Numbered from the stretch's first letter, positions 40,450 to 49,810 are shown. The stretch is 64,000 nucleotides of DNA from Vreelandella neptunia (GCF_022489065.1 NZ_JAKVTW010000002.1:1-64000); one strand, 5' to 3'. Notes: generated by a model from the sequence alone, not told the origin. Numbers and translations are program-made.

Positions 40450-41130
40450 TTAACTCGCTGAGGAGTTTTTGGAAAGCTCTTCACCGACCTGAAGGATCAG
40501 ATCATCTGCCCAGTAAATATCCTCTTGGATTGCTTTACGGCTACGCTCACGATCGCCTGCTGACAATGCGTCTAGTAGCTCGTGATGTTTGTGTTCATCG
40601 CTGGAGATCTCCCTGACCGGCATCCGAATATGAAATACACGTAGCACTGGACCGATCAGTGTCCACATGTTCTCGCACATACCTACAAGTAGAGGCATAC
40701 GTGACATACTAAGCAGCGCGAAGTGAAAATCACGATTCAAGTTGCTGGCTTTGGCCGGATCCTTCGAAGCTGCTGCGATAAACTTTGCATGAATCTCGCG
40801 TAACTGATCCAATTCTTTTGGTGTTATGCGACCTGCAGCCTCGAATGCTGCACGCCCCTCCAGCTCTGCACGGATTGCCTGGATTTCCATTAGCTGGCCG
40901 GTGTCGAAATGAGGCACTTGGAAGGAAGTAGCAGCCCGCATTTGCAGTGCTCGCTCACTAACCAAGCGAAAGATTGCCTCTCGTACTGGAGTAATTGAGG
41001 TTCCATACTCCTCTGCCAAACCTGAGATCGTAAGCCGCTCGCCAGGCTCGAACTGACCGTTCATTAAGGCAAGTCGGAGGTTCGTGTAAAGTTGCTCTGA
41101 TAGATTTTGTCGAGTGAGTTTTTTGGTCAT
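40450..41130 (-). CDS. GntR/FadR-family regulator of the TRAP cassette
   Basis: The 226-aa product has a winged helix (GERLTISGLAEEYGTSITPV REAIFRL) and an FCD effector domain (DFHFALLSMSRMP; HKHHELLDALSAGDR). The ATG at 41130 is preferred; a longer frame would run into the VOC gene, whose stop is at 41144. It is the last gene of the minus-strand enzyme operon and probably binds the ATCATATATGAT-like sites at the three promoters. Confidence 0.87.
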   Translation of the reverse strand: MTKKLTRQNLSEQLYTNLRLALMNGQFEPGERLTISGLAEEYGTSITPVREAIFRLVSERALQMRAATSFQVPHFDTGQLMEIQAIRAELEGRAAFEAAGRITPKELDQLREIHAKFIAAASKDPAKASNLNRDFHFALLSMSRMPLLVGMCENMWTLIGPVLRVFHIRMPVREISSDEHKHHELLDALSAGDRERSRKAIQEDIYWADDLILQVGEELSKNSSAS

Positions 41131-41143
41131 GAATACACTCTCT

Positions 41144-41635
41144 TCAGCTTTGTGGCTTTTCGACAATTTCAATCAACACACCATGCGGATCCATCATATA
41201 GAGTCCACGGCGCCCCTTGGCGATGCCCTCGGTTATAAATACCATACGCCCCTGTTCGCTCCCCCCACCAGCCAGGATACGTGCACGCAACGAATCCACA
41301 TCCGATGTCATCAGGCAGATATGTGCTACGTTGCCCTGCGAGGCTCGAGTGATCGCTACATCGTCGTACGGGGTATCGATCTGGATGAACTCAATATGTG
41401 AGCCATGTCCGAATAAGTGCACTAGGCGTACCTGGGCATCTTTAACTCCCATGAAACCGCCGATCCACTCTTGGCGACGCTCTCCGATTGGCTGAGCTTC
41501 GAACCCCAGAATGTCCTGCCAGAATTGAACGGAAGCATGGATATCCGGCGTGATGAAGCCTGTGTGGTCAAAACTAATATCTGGCAACGGTGGTAGGGTT
41601 GCTAACGAATCGTTTGTATCCTGGTTTGTTGTCAT
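41144..41635 (-). CDS. VOC-family (glyoxalase-like) metal enzyme
   Basis: The 163-aa product has the vicinal-oxygen-chelate pattern: DHTGFITPDIHASVQFWQDI near the N-terminus with the first His ligand, HIEFIQID with a Glu, NVAHICLMTSDVDSL with a His and YMMDPHGVLIEIVE with the last Glu. It overlaps the upstream enolase-superfamily gene by 4 bp. VOC proteins do isomerase, epimerase, lyase or dioxygenase chemistry; which one applies here is unknown. Confidence 0.82.
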   Translation of the reverse strand: MTTNQDTNDSLATLPPLPDISFDHTGFITPDIHASVQFWQDILGFEAQPIGERRQEWIGGFMGVKDAQVRLVHLFGHGSHIEFIQIDTPYDDVAITRASQGNVAHICLMTSDVDSLRARILAGGGSEQGRMVFITEGIAKGRRGLYMMDPHGVLIEIVEKPQS

Positions 41636-42738
41636 CTCGTCAGTACCTCTTGATGAGTGGTGAAGCGTTCGAGCGAGTGCCAGTCAAGTGTCACGCCCGC
41701 CCCCGGGTTAATGGGAGCGACCAGCATGCCATCCTCTATCTGCATAGGATGCATTAAGAAGGCATCAATGGGGTCCGCCCCTAGTTCAGGAAGGATTGCC
41801 TCGATTCGCTCAACCGTGTCATTGGCGAAGCCAAGATGCTGGTGTAGCGTGGCAAAGACATGGGGAATAACTGAGCGGCCTTGCCCCCGAGCAAGAGCAA
41901 GCCCCTCCAGTGCGTAACCGATTCCGCCAGAAGCAGCAGCATCGAGCCGTAGTATGTCACAGCCCTCAATCATGTCGCGTAGCGAGGCTACGTCAAGTGC
42001 ATCCTCGCCAAGGCACAACGGCACACTAGTGCGGCTACGTAATTCTGCCGCGACACGCCAACCTGTAGGGGCAACTGGGTCTTCCAAGAAAAGTGCATTC
42101 GTCTCTTCGGCTAGCCTACACCAAGGCAGTGCCTCTGCGGCGCGACACCATGACCAATGAGCATCTAGCCCAAAGCGTACGTTACTCGGTAGCGCATCTG
42201 CTAGGGCGTGAACAACGGCAGTGTCAAAGGACAAGTCTCTCCCGTCGATCATTAGCTTGATTGTGCGAAAGCCTTTGGCCGCGAGCGCTTCACCTTCTCG
42301 GGCAGCGACATCAGGGGTCATGCCATATCCGATTACCGGCATAAGCTCGACCCGATCACGCAAAGTACCCAGCAAAGCGTGCAAGGGCAGGCCCTCGACT
42401 TTTGATTGAGCATCCCACAAAGCGATATCGCAAAGCGACACACCACGCACCATTGTCGCGCGTGGGGCTGGTGTAGGCCCAAGGGCTGTAAGAGCTAGTT
42501 TTTTCTTATCTCGAAGAGTGTTACCCAAATATCGTCGGGCAGCCTCAGACACGATCTCGAACAAGGGCAACCCACGGTCGTAGCCATAAGCATAGCCAGT
42601 TGTACCGTCCGTTAGTGTGAGTCTGAGTGCGACATAGGTACGCTCGGTGATTCTCGCGGAGCCAAGATGCACCGGTGCCTGCAGTGGGATCACAAGGCGA
42701 CGGACTTCGGCCCGGCTGATGGCGTTATCCAGAATCAT
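41632..42738 (-). CDS. Mandelate racemase/muconate lactonizing-type enzyme
   Basis: The 368-aa enolase-superfamily protein shows FRTIKLMIDG (catalytic Lys region), metal ligands at GLDAHWSW, FLEDPVAP and CLGEDALD, and a His in VIPHVFATLHQHLGF. It differs from the enzyme at 30242. It is translationally coupled on both sides: its ATG shares one base with the stop of the SDR gene and its end overlaps the VOC gene by 4 bp. Likely a racemase, epimerase or dehydratase. Confidence 0.85.
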   Translation of the reverse strand: MILDNAISRAEVRRLVIPLQAPVHLGSARITERTYVALRLTLTDGTTGYAYGYDRGLPLFEIVSEAARRYLGNTLRDKKKLALTALGPTPAPRATMVRGVSLCDIALWDAQSKVEGLPLHALLGTLRDRVELMPVIGYGMTPDVAAREGEALAAKGFRTIKLMIDGRDLSFDTAVVHALADALPSNVRFGLDAHWSWCRAAEALPWCRLAEETNALFLEDPVAPTGWRVAAELRSRTSVPLCLGEDALDVASLRDMIEGCDILRLDAAASGGIGYALEGLALARGQGRSVIPHVFATLHQHLGFANDTVERIEAILPELGADPIDAFLMHPMQIEDGMLVAPINPGAGVTLDWHSLERFTTHQEVLTR

Positions 42739-43544
42739 CAGCTTGATGCTCCAAGACTCTGAGGTTCTACCAGCAGCGAATTACTGGTCATGCCACCATC
42801 AACCATCAGCAGTTGACCGGTCACGAAGCTAGCAGCATCAGACGCAAGGAATACAGCCGTTCCTCCCAATTCACTTGGTTTCGCCCAGCGGGACATTGGA
42901 GTGCGATCGGTTACAGTCTTCTCAAAGGGGGTGCCGAGGACGTGTTGGTTCATTTCAGTCAAGATATAGCCTGGCCCAATCGAGTTGACAGTAATATTGT
43001 GCGGCCCAAGCTCCGCAGCTAGACCTCTCGTCAGCCCCAGCACACCATGCTTTGCAGCCACATACGAAATGACTCCAGGGCGAGAAGAAATTGACATAAC
43101 AGAGCCGGTATTAATGATGCGCCCTCTGCCCTGTGCTTTCATTGGACGTGCACAGGCCCGCGCAACCGCATAGACCGCATTCAGGTTGATGTCAATCACG
43201 CGCATGAAGTCCGGCATAGTATGATCTTCGATGGGTGAACGAATCAGGATGCCAGCATTGTTTATCAAGATGTCCAGGCGCCCTAAACTGGATACAATCT
43301 CCTCGATTGATGCATCTAAACCGTCAAAATCGGTTACGTTAAAAACTGCCGGCGTGGCCTTCCCGCCCTCCCTTTCAATGGAATGGCAGGCTTCCTCAGC
43401 AATATCTGAATGCAAGTCGTTAATGACTACATGTGCACCGGCCTTGGCCAGTGCCTTCGCAAAGGCTAAGCCAATGCCGCGACCAGCCCCGGTCACTAGA
43501 GCAACCCGTCCTTCCAATGAGAACTGTTCTAAATTGACTGTCAT
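42738..43544 (-). CDS. Short-chain dehydrogenase/reductase
   Basis: The 268-aa product is a classical SDR: cofactor motif TGAGRGIG, NNAG, catalytic Ser in GSVMSISSR and the Y-V-A-A-K catalytic motif (SYVAAKHG), with IGPGYILTEMN. It resembles gluconate 5-dehydrogenase-type sugar-acid reductases. It starts immediately after the stop of the Fe-alcohol dehydrogenase gene and is coupled to the next gene. Confidence 0.88.
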   Translation of the reverse strand: MTVNLEQFSLEGRVALVTGAGRGIGLAFAKALAKAGAHVVINDLHSDIAEEACHSIEREGGKATPAVFNVTDFDGLDASIEEIVSSLGRLDILINNAGILIRSPIEDHTMPDFMRVIDINLNAVYAVARACARPMKAQGRGRIINTGSVMSISSRPGVISYVAAKHGVLGLTRGLAAELGPHNITVNSIGPGYILTEMNQHVLGTPFEKTVTDRTPMSRWAKPSELGGTAVFLASDAASFVTGQLLMVDGGMTSNSLLVEPQSLGASS

Positions 43545-44615
43545 CTACGCTGCCTCAATACGTGCGATGGCCTCGGCAATATCGCGTGCGCAGATTTCAC
43601 GATTGAATTTCTTCATATGTGAGGCTTCAGCGGAGACTGTCGCGATAGTCTGAATTATCGACTCAGTGATCTGATCTGCTCCCAGATGCGATAATTTTAG
43701 CGGAAGCTTCGCATCGCGATAAAAGGCACGTATATCGTCCATAAAGGCTGCATCACGCTCTTCCAGTTCTAGCTGTACCAGCAGGCCATAGGCTACCTGG
43801 TGTCCATGTAAAGCACTGGCCACGCCTGGAATGGCCGATAGGCCGCGCGTCATGCCGTGGCTAACCGAAAGTCCGCCACTCTCGAAAGCTAAACCGCTCA
43901 TCAGAACGCAAGCTTCAACTAATGCCTCGAAAGACTCGTTGGTTTCCCCAGTAGCATGAGCACGATAGGCTACGATCATGTGCTCTCGCACAGTATCGTA
44001 GCAGGCACGAGCCAAGGCCAGTGCGGTCAGAGGAGAGGTTGCCCCAAAGACATTTTTGCCACCTGCACTGATGCATTGCTCAACTTCAAAAGCCTTGACC
44101 AGCGCATCGCCGACACCGGCGGACAGTAACTCTATCGGGGCTTTAATAATGATATCGGTATCGACCAGTACAAGTTCTGGATTGCCATTATTCTCCTCAA
44201 CTCCAACCAGCTTGTGATCTTTGTCATAGATCACCGCGATATGGCTAGTGGGGGAGTCATTCGAGGCAACGGTTGGCACTGAGACAAAGGCGGCGCCGGT
44301 ATCGCGAGCAACTATTTTGCCAGTATCAATCGTCTTTCCACCGCCCGCACTAATGATGATTTCTGGTTTGCTATTGCCGATTTCATCCACGATACGCGCA
44401 ATTTCTTCATAGGTGATTTCGCCAGCAAAGGGAATGACTGTGAGATCAACACCTTCCGCTGAAGCGCTTTGCTGAATCACATCGCCGCAAATCTCCTGCA
44501 CTCGTCGGTCAGCTATCAAGACAGCTGAGTGGCCTATCCGAGCAAGTTCCTTGCCAATGTGGGACATTACCCCAGCCCCTTGGACATATCGACGCGGTGC
44601 TCCGAATATGATCAT
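43545..44615 (-). CDS. Glycerol dehydrogenase-like iron-type alcohol dehydrogenase
   Basis: The 356-aa product matches the GldA-like branch: IIFGAPRRYVQGAG at the N-terminus, ISAGGGKTIDTGKIVA for NAD binding, PTVASNDSPTSHIAVIYD, and metal-ligand residues in GVGDALVKAFEVE and SVSHGMTRGLSAIPG...HGHQVAYG. The ATG at 44615 follows AGAGGT and replaces a longer frame. It probably oxidises a polyol or cyclitol in the cassette. Confidence 0.87.
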   Translation of the reverse strand: MIIFGAPRRYVQGAGVMSHIGKELARIGHSAVLIADRRVQEICGDVIQQSASAEGVDLTVIPFAGEITYEEIARIVDEIGNSKPEIIISAGGGKTIDTGKIVARDTGAAFVSVPTVASNDSPTSHIAVIYDKDHKLVGVEENNGNPELVLVDTDIIIKAPIELLSAGVGDALVKAFEVEQCISAGGKNVFGATSPLTALALARACYDTVREHMIVAYRAHATGETNESFEALVEACVLMSGLAFESGGLSVSHGMTRGLSAIPGVASALHGHQVAYGLLVQLELEERDAAFMDDIRAFYRDAKLPLKLSHLGADQITESIIQTIATVSAEASHMKKFNREICARDIAEAIARIEAA

Positions 44616-44628
44616 ATTTACCTCTAAT

Positions 44629-45447
44629 TTAAGCAGTATGTCGCTTGGTTGCGTCGCCAAGCACGAAATCGATGAACGGGTCAATTTGACCGGCAATCAT
44701 CGCCTCCCCTGGGACGACTATCGCCCCATGGTCAGTGGCCGCCTGTAGTAGAGGCGTGACCCTAGGAACCATTACTACCTCCGCTACGATCATGTCAGGT
44801 TTAATCAGATCAATCGGAATGGGAAGCGGATCGCCATCCCGCATTCCAAGAGAGGTAGCATTAATAGCGATATCGAAGCCTGTTGGATCTGCCGTTCCAA
44901 CCTCAATAGAGACAGCATGCGCCGTCGATAAGAGCTTTAGTCGAGCAACCATTGCCTCTGCACGTTGAGTGGTGCGGTTCGCAATCCGCAGGCGAATCAC
45001 GCCGGCCTTGATCAATGCGGCAGCAATGGCGAGAGCCACCCCGCCAGCTCCTACAATGAGTGCAGAACGCTGTTGCAGATTAATGCCTTGTTTGCGCATA
45101 CCTCCCACAAATCCTTCGCCATCTAAAATGCGTCCTGTCAGTGTTCCATCTGCTTCACGCCGAATGACGTTGGCGACCTGTAGCGTTTCGGCCACGCCCT
45201 CTAGCCGGTCGCAAAGGCGGGCACAGGCTTCCTTGTGCGGAATAGTCACAATAGCTCCCGCCAGACTTTCAGCGCAACGTAGAACGGCCATAGTGTCAGC
45301 AAGTCTTTTTGGTGAGACTTGCCATGGCACTAAAGCAGCATTGATTCCCAGTTCGGTACAGCGCGGATTGAACAACTGCGGTGTTTGCAGGTGTTCAGCA
45401 GGGTAAGCTAGATGTACCAGAACCGATGTTTTTCCATTAATTTGCAT
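44629..45447 (-). CDS. Shikimate/quinate dehydrogenase-like protein (AroE family)
   Basis: The 272-aa product has the AroE fold: VTIPHKEA with the catalytic Lys, an Asp in LDGEGFVGGMRK, the NAD(P) motif VGAGGVALAIA and INATSLGM. It is the first gene of the minus-strand enzyme operon, divergent from the Zn-dehydrogenase gene. In catabolic clusters such proteins oxidise quinate/shikimate-like hydroxy acids, which suggests a cyclic polyol acid as substrate. A biosynthetic AroE is expected elsewhere in the genome. Confidence 0.83.
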   Translation of the reverse strand: MQINGKTSVLVHLAYPAEHLQTPQLFNPRCTELGINAALVPWQVSPKRLADTMAVLRCAESLAGAIVTIPHKEACARLCDRLEGVAETLQVANVIRREADGTLTGRILDGEGFVGGMRKQGINLQQRSALIVGAGGVALAIAAALIKAGVIRLRIANRTTQRAEAMVARLKLLSTAHAVSIEVGTADPTGFDIAINATSLGMRDGDPLPIPIDLIKPDMIVAEVVMVPRVTPLLQAATDHGAIVVPGEAMIAGQIDPFIDFVLGDATKRHTA

Positions 45448-45474
45448 ACCCCCTCCTATATGCTGTTTTAATGC

Positions 45475-45486
45475 ATCATATATGAT
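45475..45486. promoter_or_regulatory. Palindromic operator between divergent enzyme genes
   Basis: ATCATATATGAT is a perfect 12-bp palindrome in the 84-bp divergent promoter. The preceding ATGC extends the likeness to the sites at 36535 and 40386. Confidence 0.55.
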
Positions 45487-45531
45487 ATTTTATTAGTGTC
45501 AAGGAACTCAATTGCACCAAGGAGGTAGCTA

Positions 45532-46563
45532 ATGTCAGAAACATTGGTACTGGAACGCCCAGGAAAACTTTTCATCACTTCACGGCCTATGCCACATCCC
45601 GGTCCAGGCGAGGTGTGTGTCCGTGTCAGCTATGCTGGGATATGTGGTTCGGATTTGCATTACTTCTTACATGGAGGGTTCGGGAAGATTCGTATGCAAG
45701 AACCTATGGTGTTGGGTCACGAAGGCTGCGGCATTATCCAGGCCGTGGGAAGTGGTGTCGATTCCGATCGCATCGGTCAGTGGGTGGCAGTCAACCCTTC
45801 ACTATCCTGCAGGGTTTGCGATGAATGCAGGGCTGGGCGTGTCCGCTTCTGCACCTCTATGTGCTTTATGGGTAGTGCTACACGAAATCCCCCTGTAGAA
45901 GGAGTGTTCCGTCAGCACGTGGTCTGCACGGCGGCTCAGGCACTCCCCTATACAGGTGAGACGCTGGAGGAAGCTGCATTGGCTGAGCCTCTTGCCGTTT
46001 GCCTGCATGCAATTTCTCAGGTAAACGGCCTGAACGACAAGCGTGTGCTAATTACGGGCTTTGGCCCCATTGGCGCTCTATGCCTACTGGTAGCGCGTCA
46101 TGCAGGGGCAGCGCATATTTCCGTCACAGATGTTTCCGCAAGTGCGCTGGATCTGGCACGCCAGCTGGGAGCTAATGCAGCTTATGATAGCTCAGTTCCG
46201 GGCGCGCTAGATGCACTTACCGAGGAGGGAGGATGTGTAGATGTCTCTCTGGAGTGCTCAGCCCATCCGTCTGCCATTGCGGATGCCATTACAGCAACGC
46301 GGCCTTGTGGAACGGTGGTGCAGATTGGCATGTTAGGCCTAGAGACAACGGCTCCACTGACCCATATCGTCACAAAGGAGCTGAACTTTCGCGGCTCTTT
46401 CCGCTTCGATGTTGAATTCGAGGAGGCTGTAAAGCTAATTGCATCCCGTAAAATCGACGTACGCCCATTGATCACACAACGATTGTCACTAGCGGAAGCG
46501 GATAAGGCCTTTTCTCTAGCCCAAGATCGCAATCAATCAATGAAGGTTCTGTTCAAGTTTTAG
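45532..46563 (+). CDS. Zinc-dependent alcohol dehydrogenase, L-idonate 5-dehydrogenase-like
   Basis: The 343-aa medium-chain dehydrogenase has the catalytic zinc region CGSDLHYF and GHEGCG, the four-cysteine structural zinc loop (CRVCDECRAGRVRFC) and NAD-binding ITGFGPIGALC. FMGSATRNPPVEGVFRQHVV is close to the L-idonate 5-dehydrogenase pattern. AAGGAGG precedes the ATG. It is transcribed away from the enzyme operon under the shared palindrome. Substrate assignment is by resemblance. Confidence 0.85.
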   Translation: MSETLVLERPGKLFITSRPMPHPGPGEVCVRVSYAGICGSDLHYFLHGGFGKIRMQEPMVLGHEGCGIIQAVGSGVDSDRIGQWVAVNPSLSCRVCDECRAGRVRFCTSMCFMGSATRNPPVEGVFRQHVVCTAAQALPYTGETLEEAALAEPLAVCLHAISQVNGLNDKRVLITGFGPIGALCLLVARHAGAAHISVTDVSASALDLARQLGANAAYDSSVPGALDALTEEGGCVDVSLECSAHPSAIADAITATRPCGTVVQIGMLGLETTAPLTHIVTKELNFRGSFRFDVEFEEAVKLIASRKIDVRPLITQRLSLAEADKAFSLAQDRNQSMKVLFKF

Positions 46564-46891
46564 GAGCTAATGGCTTTCTAATTCAGAAGTTTCGGCAGGT
46601 TAGGGGTAAGACAAAATGTCGATAGCGGTATCATTTCTTGTCCAAACTGACATTTCCCTTTTTAGAATTAAGCTTGCGAGGAGTTACGGCCTTCATGCTC
46701 TTTGCTTCAACCTGCTCAAAAGTACACTCGCTGTTATGGTCTTTGTCAGCAATCAACGCATCACCTGGGGGGGCAAGTCGCTAATTATTGCCTAGGCTTC
46801 TGTGTTGTCGTACCTCTCCGCACTTTGCAGCGGGCAATCCGTACGTGCCAACGGCTTGATAAGTCTTGCTGGAGTTTCCTGGATTGCTTTT

Positions 46892-47985
46892 ATCCTGGAT
46901 TCATAGAATAAGCGCAGCACTTTGGACCACAAGGTAGAGGCAGGAGGGCCAGCGCCGGTACCCTCTCTGCCTTACCTACCAAAGTGAAGCAGAGCATGGG
47001 ATACCGACAACTGACCCAAGTCCAACGATACCAAATTTTTGCCTATCTTGAGACCGGCATCAGCCAGCGACAGATCGCCAAGGCTATTGGTGTCCACAGC
47101 AGCACCATTAGCCGCGAGATAAAGCGTAACGGTCTGATCAGTGGCTATGCGCCTGAACAGGCCCAATTGGCAAGTGATCAGCGCCGACGTAGCGCCTGGA
47201 AAGTGCCAAGCCTGATTCGCTGGGTCACTGGCCAATTAATGGACGAATGGAGCCCTCAACAAATCAGCGGTTTTATGGCCAATGCCAAAGGGGTTTGCGT
47301 GAGCCATCAGTGGATCTACGCATTAATCTGGGACGACAAGCAGCACGGCGGAACATTATGGAAACGGCTCCGACTGCCACGCCAACGGCGCTATCAGCGC
47401 CAATTGGCTAAGCGGGCGGGGTTAGGCAAGTTCCCGCATCGGGTCGGTATTGAGCAGCGCCCTGCCGAGGTGGGAGGACGGCGCCATATCGGGCATTGGG
47501 AAGGCGATACGGTACTCAAGGGTCACAAAGAATCCGGATTGGTGACGCTGGTCGAAAGGCGCAGTGGCTATCTTTTGGCAGCGCGGCTACCAATGATCAC
47601 CGCCACCAGAACGGCTCAGGCGATGACGCGGTTATTGGCACCACGCCGAGGGGCCGTGCGCACCATCACTTTGGATAATGGGGCGGAATTCGCCGAGCAC
47701 AGGAAAGTAGCCAAGGCCGTCTCGGCAAAGACCTATTTTTGCGACCCGTACTGCTCATGCCAGCGTGGTACCAATGAAAACACCAATGGCCTGATTAGGC
47801 AGTATTTTCCTAAAGGTACTGACTTCCGAAAAGTGACCGATGCCGAGCTACGAAGAGTCGTCAATAAGCTAAACGATAGACCAAGAAAGCGGCTGGAATA
47901 CCGAACCCCAGCCCAGGTGTTCTTAGGTAAATACTCAGGAGCACTAGAAACCGCAGGTGCTGCACTTATTAGTTGAATTCAGGAT
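46892..47985 (+). mobile_element. IS30-family insertion sequence
   Basis: About 1.09 kb with imperfect terminal inverted repeats: left ATCCTGGATTCA (46892) ... AATAAGCGCAGCAC (to 46920); right, reversed, ATCCTGAATTCA ... AATAAGTGCAGCAC (47985-47957). The transposase stop lies inside the right repeat, as in many IS30 elements. No clear target duplication was seen. Confidence 0.82.
46996..47976 (+). CDS. IS30-family transposase
   Basis: The 326-aa product has the IS30 N-terminal helix-turn-helix (GISQRQIAKAIGVHSSTISR EIKRNG) and a DDE domain: Asp in HWEGDTVLKG, Asp in TLDNGAEF and Glu in GTNENTNGLIRQYFPKG. It is intact, so the element may be active. A GTG at 46984 is an alternative start. Confidence 0.92.
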   Translation: MGYRQLTQVQRYQIFAYLETGISQRQIAKAIGVHSSTISREIKRNGLISGYAPEQAQLASDQRRRSAWKVPSLIRWVTGQLMDEWSPQQISGFMANAKGVCVSHQWIYALIWDDKQHGGTLWKRLRLPRQRRYQRQLAKRAGLGKFPHRVGIEQRPAEVGGRRHIGHWEGDTVLKGHKESGLVTLVERRSGYLLAARLPMITATRTAQAMTRLLAPRRGAVRTITLDNGAEFAEHRKVAKAVSAKTYFCDPYCSCQRGTNENTNGLIRQYFPKGTDFRKVTDAELRRVVNKLNDRPRKRLEYRTPAQVFLGKYSGALETAGAALIS

Positions 47986-48250
47986 CAAAGGCTTGAATTT
48001 TGTATGAGATGGCTCCTGTACTGACGTGATTTGCTTTGACGTAAGAGCCATCAATGAATAACTATTTGACATCAGGGTCATTCACCCACGTGCTGCAAAC
48101 TCACACCGCCGACTAGCCGTTGAAGCGTTTATAGACCGTATTCCAAGGTTCAAATGCTTCGCTCGGAGCCCGCCGCTAAAAGCTCGTGCGCATCTGTTGA
48201 AAGAGTGCCTTTCGCAGCAGATCGCAGATTGGCCTTATTCTCGACATGGT

Positions 48251-48729
48251 TTTAAAGCAGTATAGGTTTTAGCTTCGACCAGTGCTCATTCCTAAGTATT
48301 TGTCGAGATATGACAAGCTCGGCGGTTGGTGTTGGAGCCTCTCTGTATTTACGACCTTTTTTTTATCCTGCCAAGTCTGCTTAGCACTAGCACACCCTGG
48401 TCAACAGAGTAAAACCTGTGACCATCACAATAGAATCAACGTGTGTGTAATGGGTTCCTGTTTATGGGCTTCTTGAAGAGCGCGGTTTGAAGCGCTTTTG
48501 GTCAATGCTCCTACAGCGAAGAATGTGCCAGTATGTAAGCCAGCTTCTAATGATGCTCAGTGGTTATTTTATGAATTGTTTTTGGTTTCACACTGTTTAA
48601 ACAATAACGTTAGCGCTCGCGAAAGCGGCTTTCTAAGCTGACGATTGCAGGTTATTACAGCATAGGTAGCTTGGATGCCTGTCCTTTCGCGTGTGCTGAG
48701 CCTATTGTCCAGCGCTCAGCAGAATTGCG
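48251..48729. other. Intergenic stretch without a convincing gene
   Basis: About 480 bp, mixed composition, apparently flank of the dead IS5 element. A 64-codon frame at 48282 has a hydrophobic stretch but no ribosome binding site or recognised family. Confidence 0.4.
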
Positions 48730-49779
48730 CTATACGCTCTCTGGCGTGTAGATGTCAATGGGCAAAATAAATTGCCGTGTTCCTTCCGGCCTGTGCTCTT
48801 CAGCGAGCCAGTCGACCATGGCGGCGATGGTGCGCTCAGCCATTTCGCGGCGTGGGAGCGAGAGCAACATGTCTATCGTACCGTCTATCAGCGCGGCCCG
48901 CGTCGTCGCGGTCAAGTCGTGGCCTAGCACGAAAAGATCCTGCCGATTGTTTTGACGCAGTGTCGTCACAACGCCCTCAATGCCGCCCCCGGCCACATAC
49001 AGTCCTTTCAAATCAGGCTCGGCGTGCAGCAATGCCTGGGTAGCCTGGGCCGCCACGGCGGGATCTTCAAGACTAAACATGGGCTCTACCACGCTAAAGT
49101 CGGAGGCCTTCTCGCGAAAGTAGCTGCGAAACCCAATTTCGTAAAGCTCCTGGCAAACATAGCGATGGCTTCCCGTAATAATGCCCACCGGGCCTGGCTG
49201 ATTCATGCGGCTAATGGCCCAGGCCGCCGTGCGGCCCATTCTGCGCGCATCCTGGCCGATAAATCCGGCGCTTTGGCCGCCTGCTGGCAGTTCCGAAAGC
49301 AGGGCAAATACCGGGATGCCCCGTTGGCGTAACCGGGCAATGGTGTGCGACACCTCCGGGTGATCGGTGGCCACTACGCCGATTGCCTCTACTTGCTGGC
49401 CGAGGCGCGAGAGGGCAGCAGAGACCTGGCCTGGGTCCAGCGTGTCGCAATACTCAATAACGGGCGAAAGCGTGGCTGATTGATAGTTTTTTGATGAGTC
49501 TATCAAGGTGTCGGCAATAATGCGATAAACCGGAGAGCGCCGCTTTTGAAGCAGGAAGCCAAGCTTGATGGGCTGCGCGGGAGAAAGCTTACGATCATGT
49601 TCGATATCCTCTGGTTTTTTTATATAACCTAATGACTTTGCAGCGATTAAGACCTTCTCGGCAGTTTTCTTTCGGACACTTGCTCGGCCACTGAAAACAC
49701 GGTCAACTGTCGCCACTCCTACCCCGGCAACCTTTGCGATATCGACCATTGTAGGGGTCGACGATGGCTTTCTGGTCAT
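48730..49779 (-). CDS. LacI-family regulator of the second inositol cluster
   Basis: The 349-aa product has the LacI headpiece (TMVDIAKVAGVGVATVDRVF, then SGRASVRKKTAEKVLIAAKSLGY) and a periplasmic-binding-protein-like effector domain (KLGFLLQKRR...; LYVAGGGIEGVV; LGHDLTATTRAALIDGTID). It is divergent from the iolE-like gene across 76 bp. It probably represses that operon until a cyclitol or sugar binds. Confidence 0.88.
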   Translation of the reverse strand: MTRKPSSTPTMVDIAKVAGVGVATVDRVFSGRASVRKKTAEKVLIAAKSLGYIKKPEDIEHDRKLSPAQPIKLGFLLQKRRSPVYRIIADTLIDSSKNYQSATLSPVIEYCDTLDPGQVSAALSRLGQQVEAIGVVATDHPEVSHTIARLRQRGIPVFALLSELPAGGQSAGFIGQDARRMGRTAAWAISRMNQPGPVGIITGSHRYVCQELYEIGFRSYFREKASDFSVVEPMFSLEDPAVAAQATQALLHAEPDLKGLYVAGGGIEGVVTTLRQNNRQDLFVLGHDLTATTRAALIDGTIDMLLSLPRREMAERTIAAMVDWLAEEHRPEGTRQFILPIDIYTPESV

Positions 49780-49810
49780 GGATTATCGCTCTTAATGATT
49801 TTTATATCAT

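Larger units (their letters stand above)
46640..48250 (-). pseudogene. IS5-family transposase fossil split by IS30
   Basis: On the minus strand, 48250-47986 reads FEPWNTVYKRFNG, then NDPDVK, LFIDGSYVKANH and STGAIS with stops and shifts. 46891-46640 reads AIQETPARLIKPLARTD and ALIADKDHNSECTFEQVEA, then KSMKAVTPRK. These match consecutive parts of an IS5 transposase (catalytic region DGSYVKAH, then ADKGYDS). The IS30 element at 46892-47985 lies exactly between them. Confidence 0.7.

Noticed and set aside
44629..45447. Biosynthetic aroE
   Set aside because: Operon context is catabolic and the sequence is shifted from the biosynthetic pattern (VTIPHKEA); called only as a family member.
48282..48476. 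64-codon frame with a hydrophobic stretch
   Set aside because: No ribosome binding site, no family and IS debris next to it.
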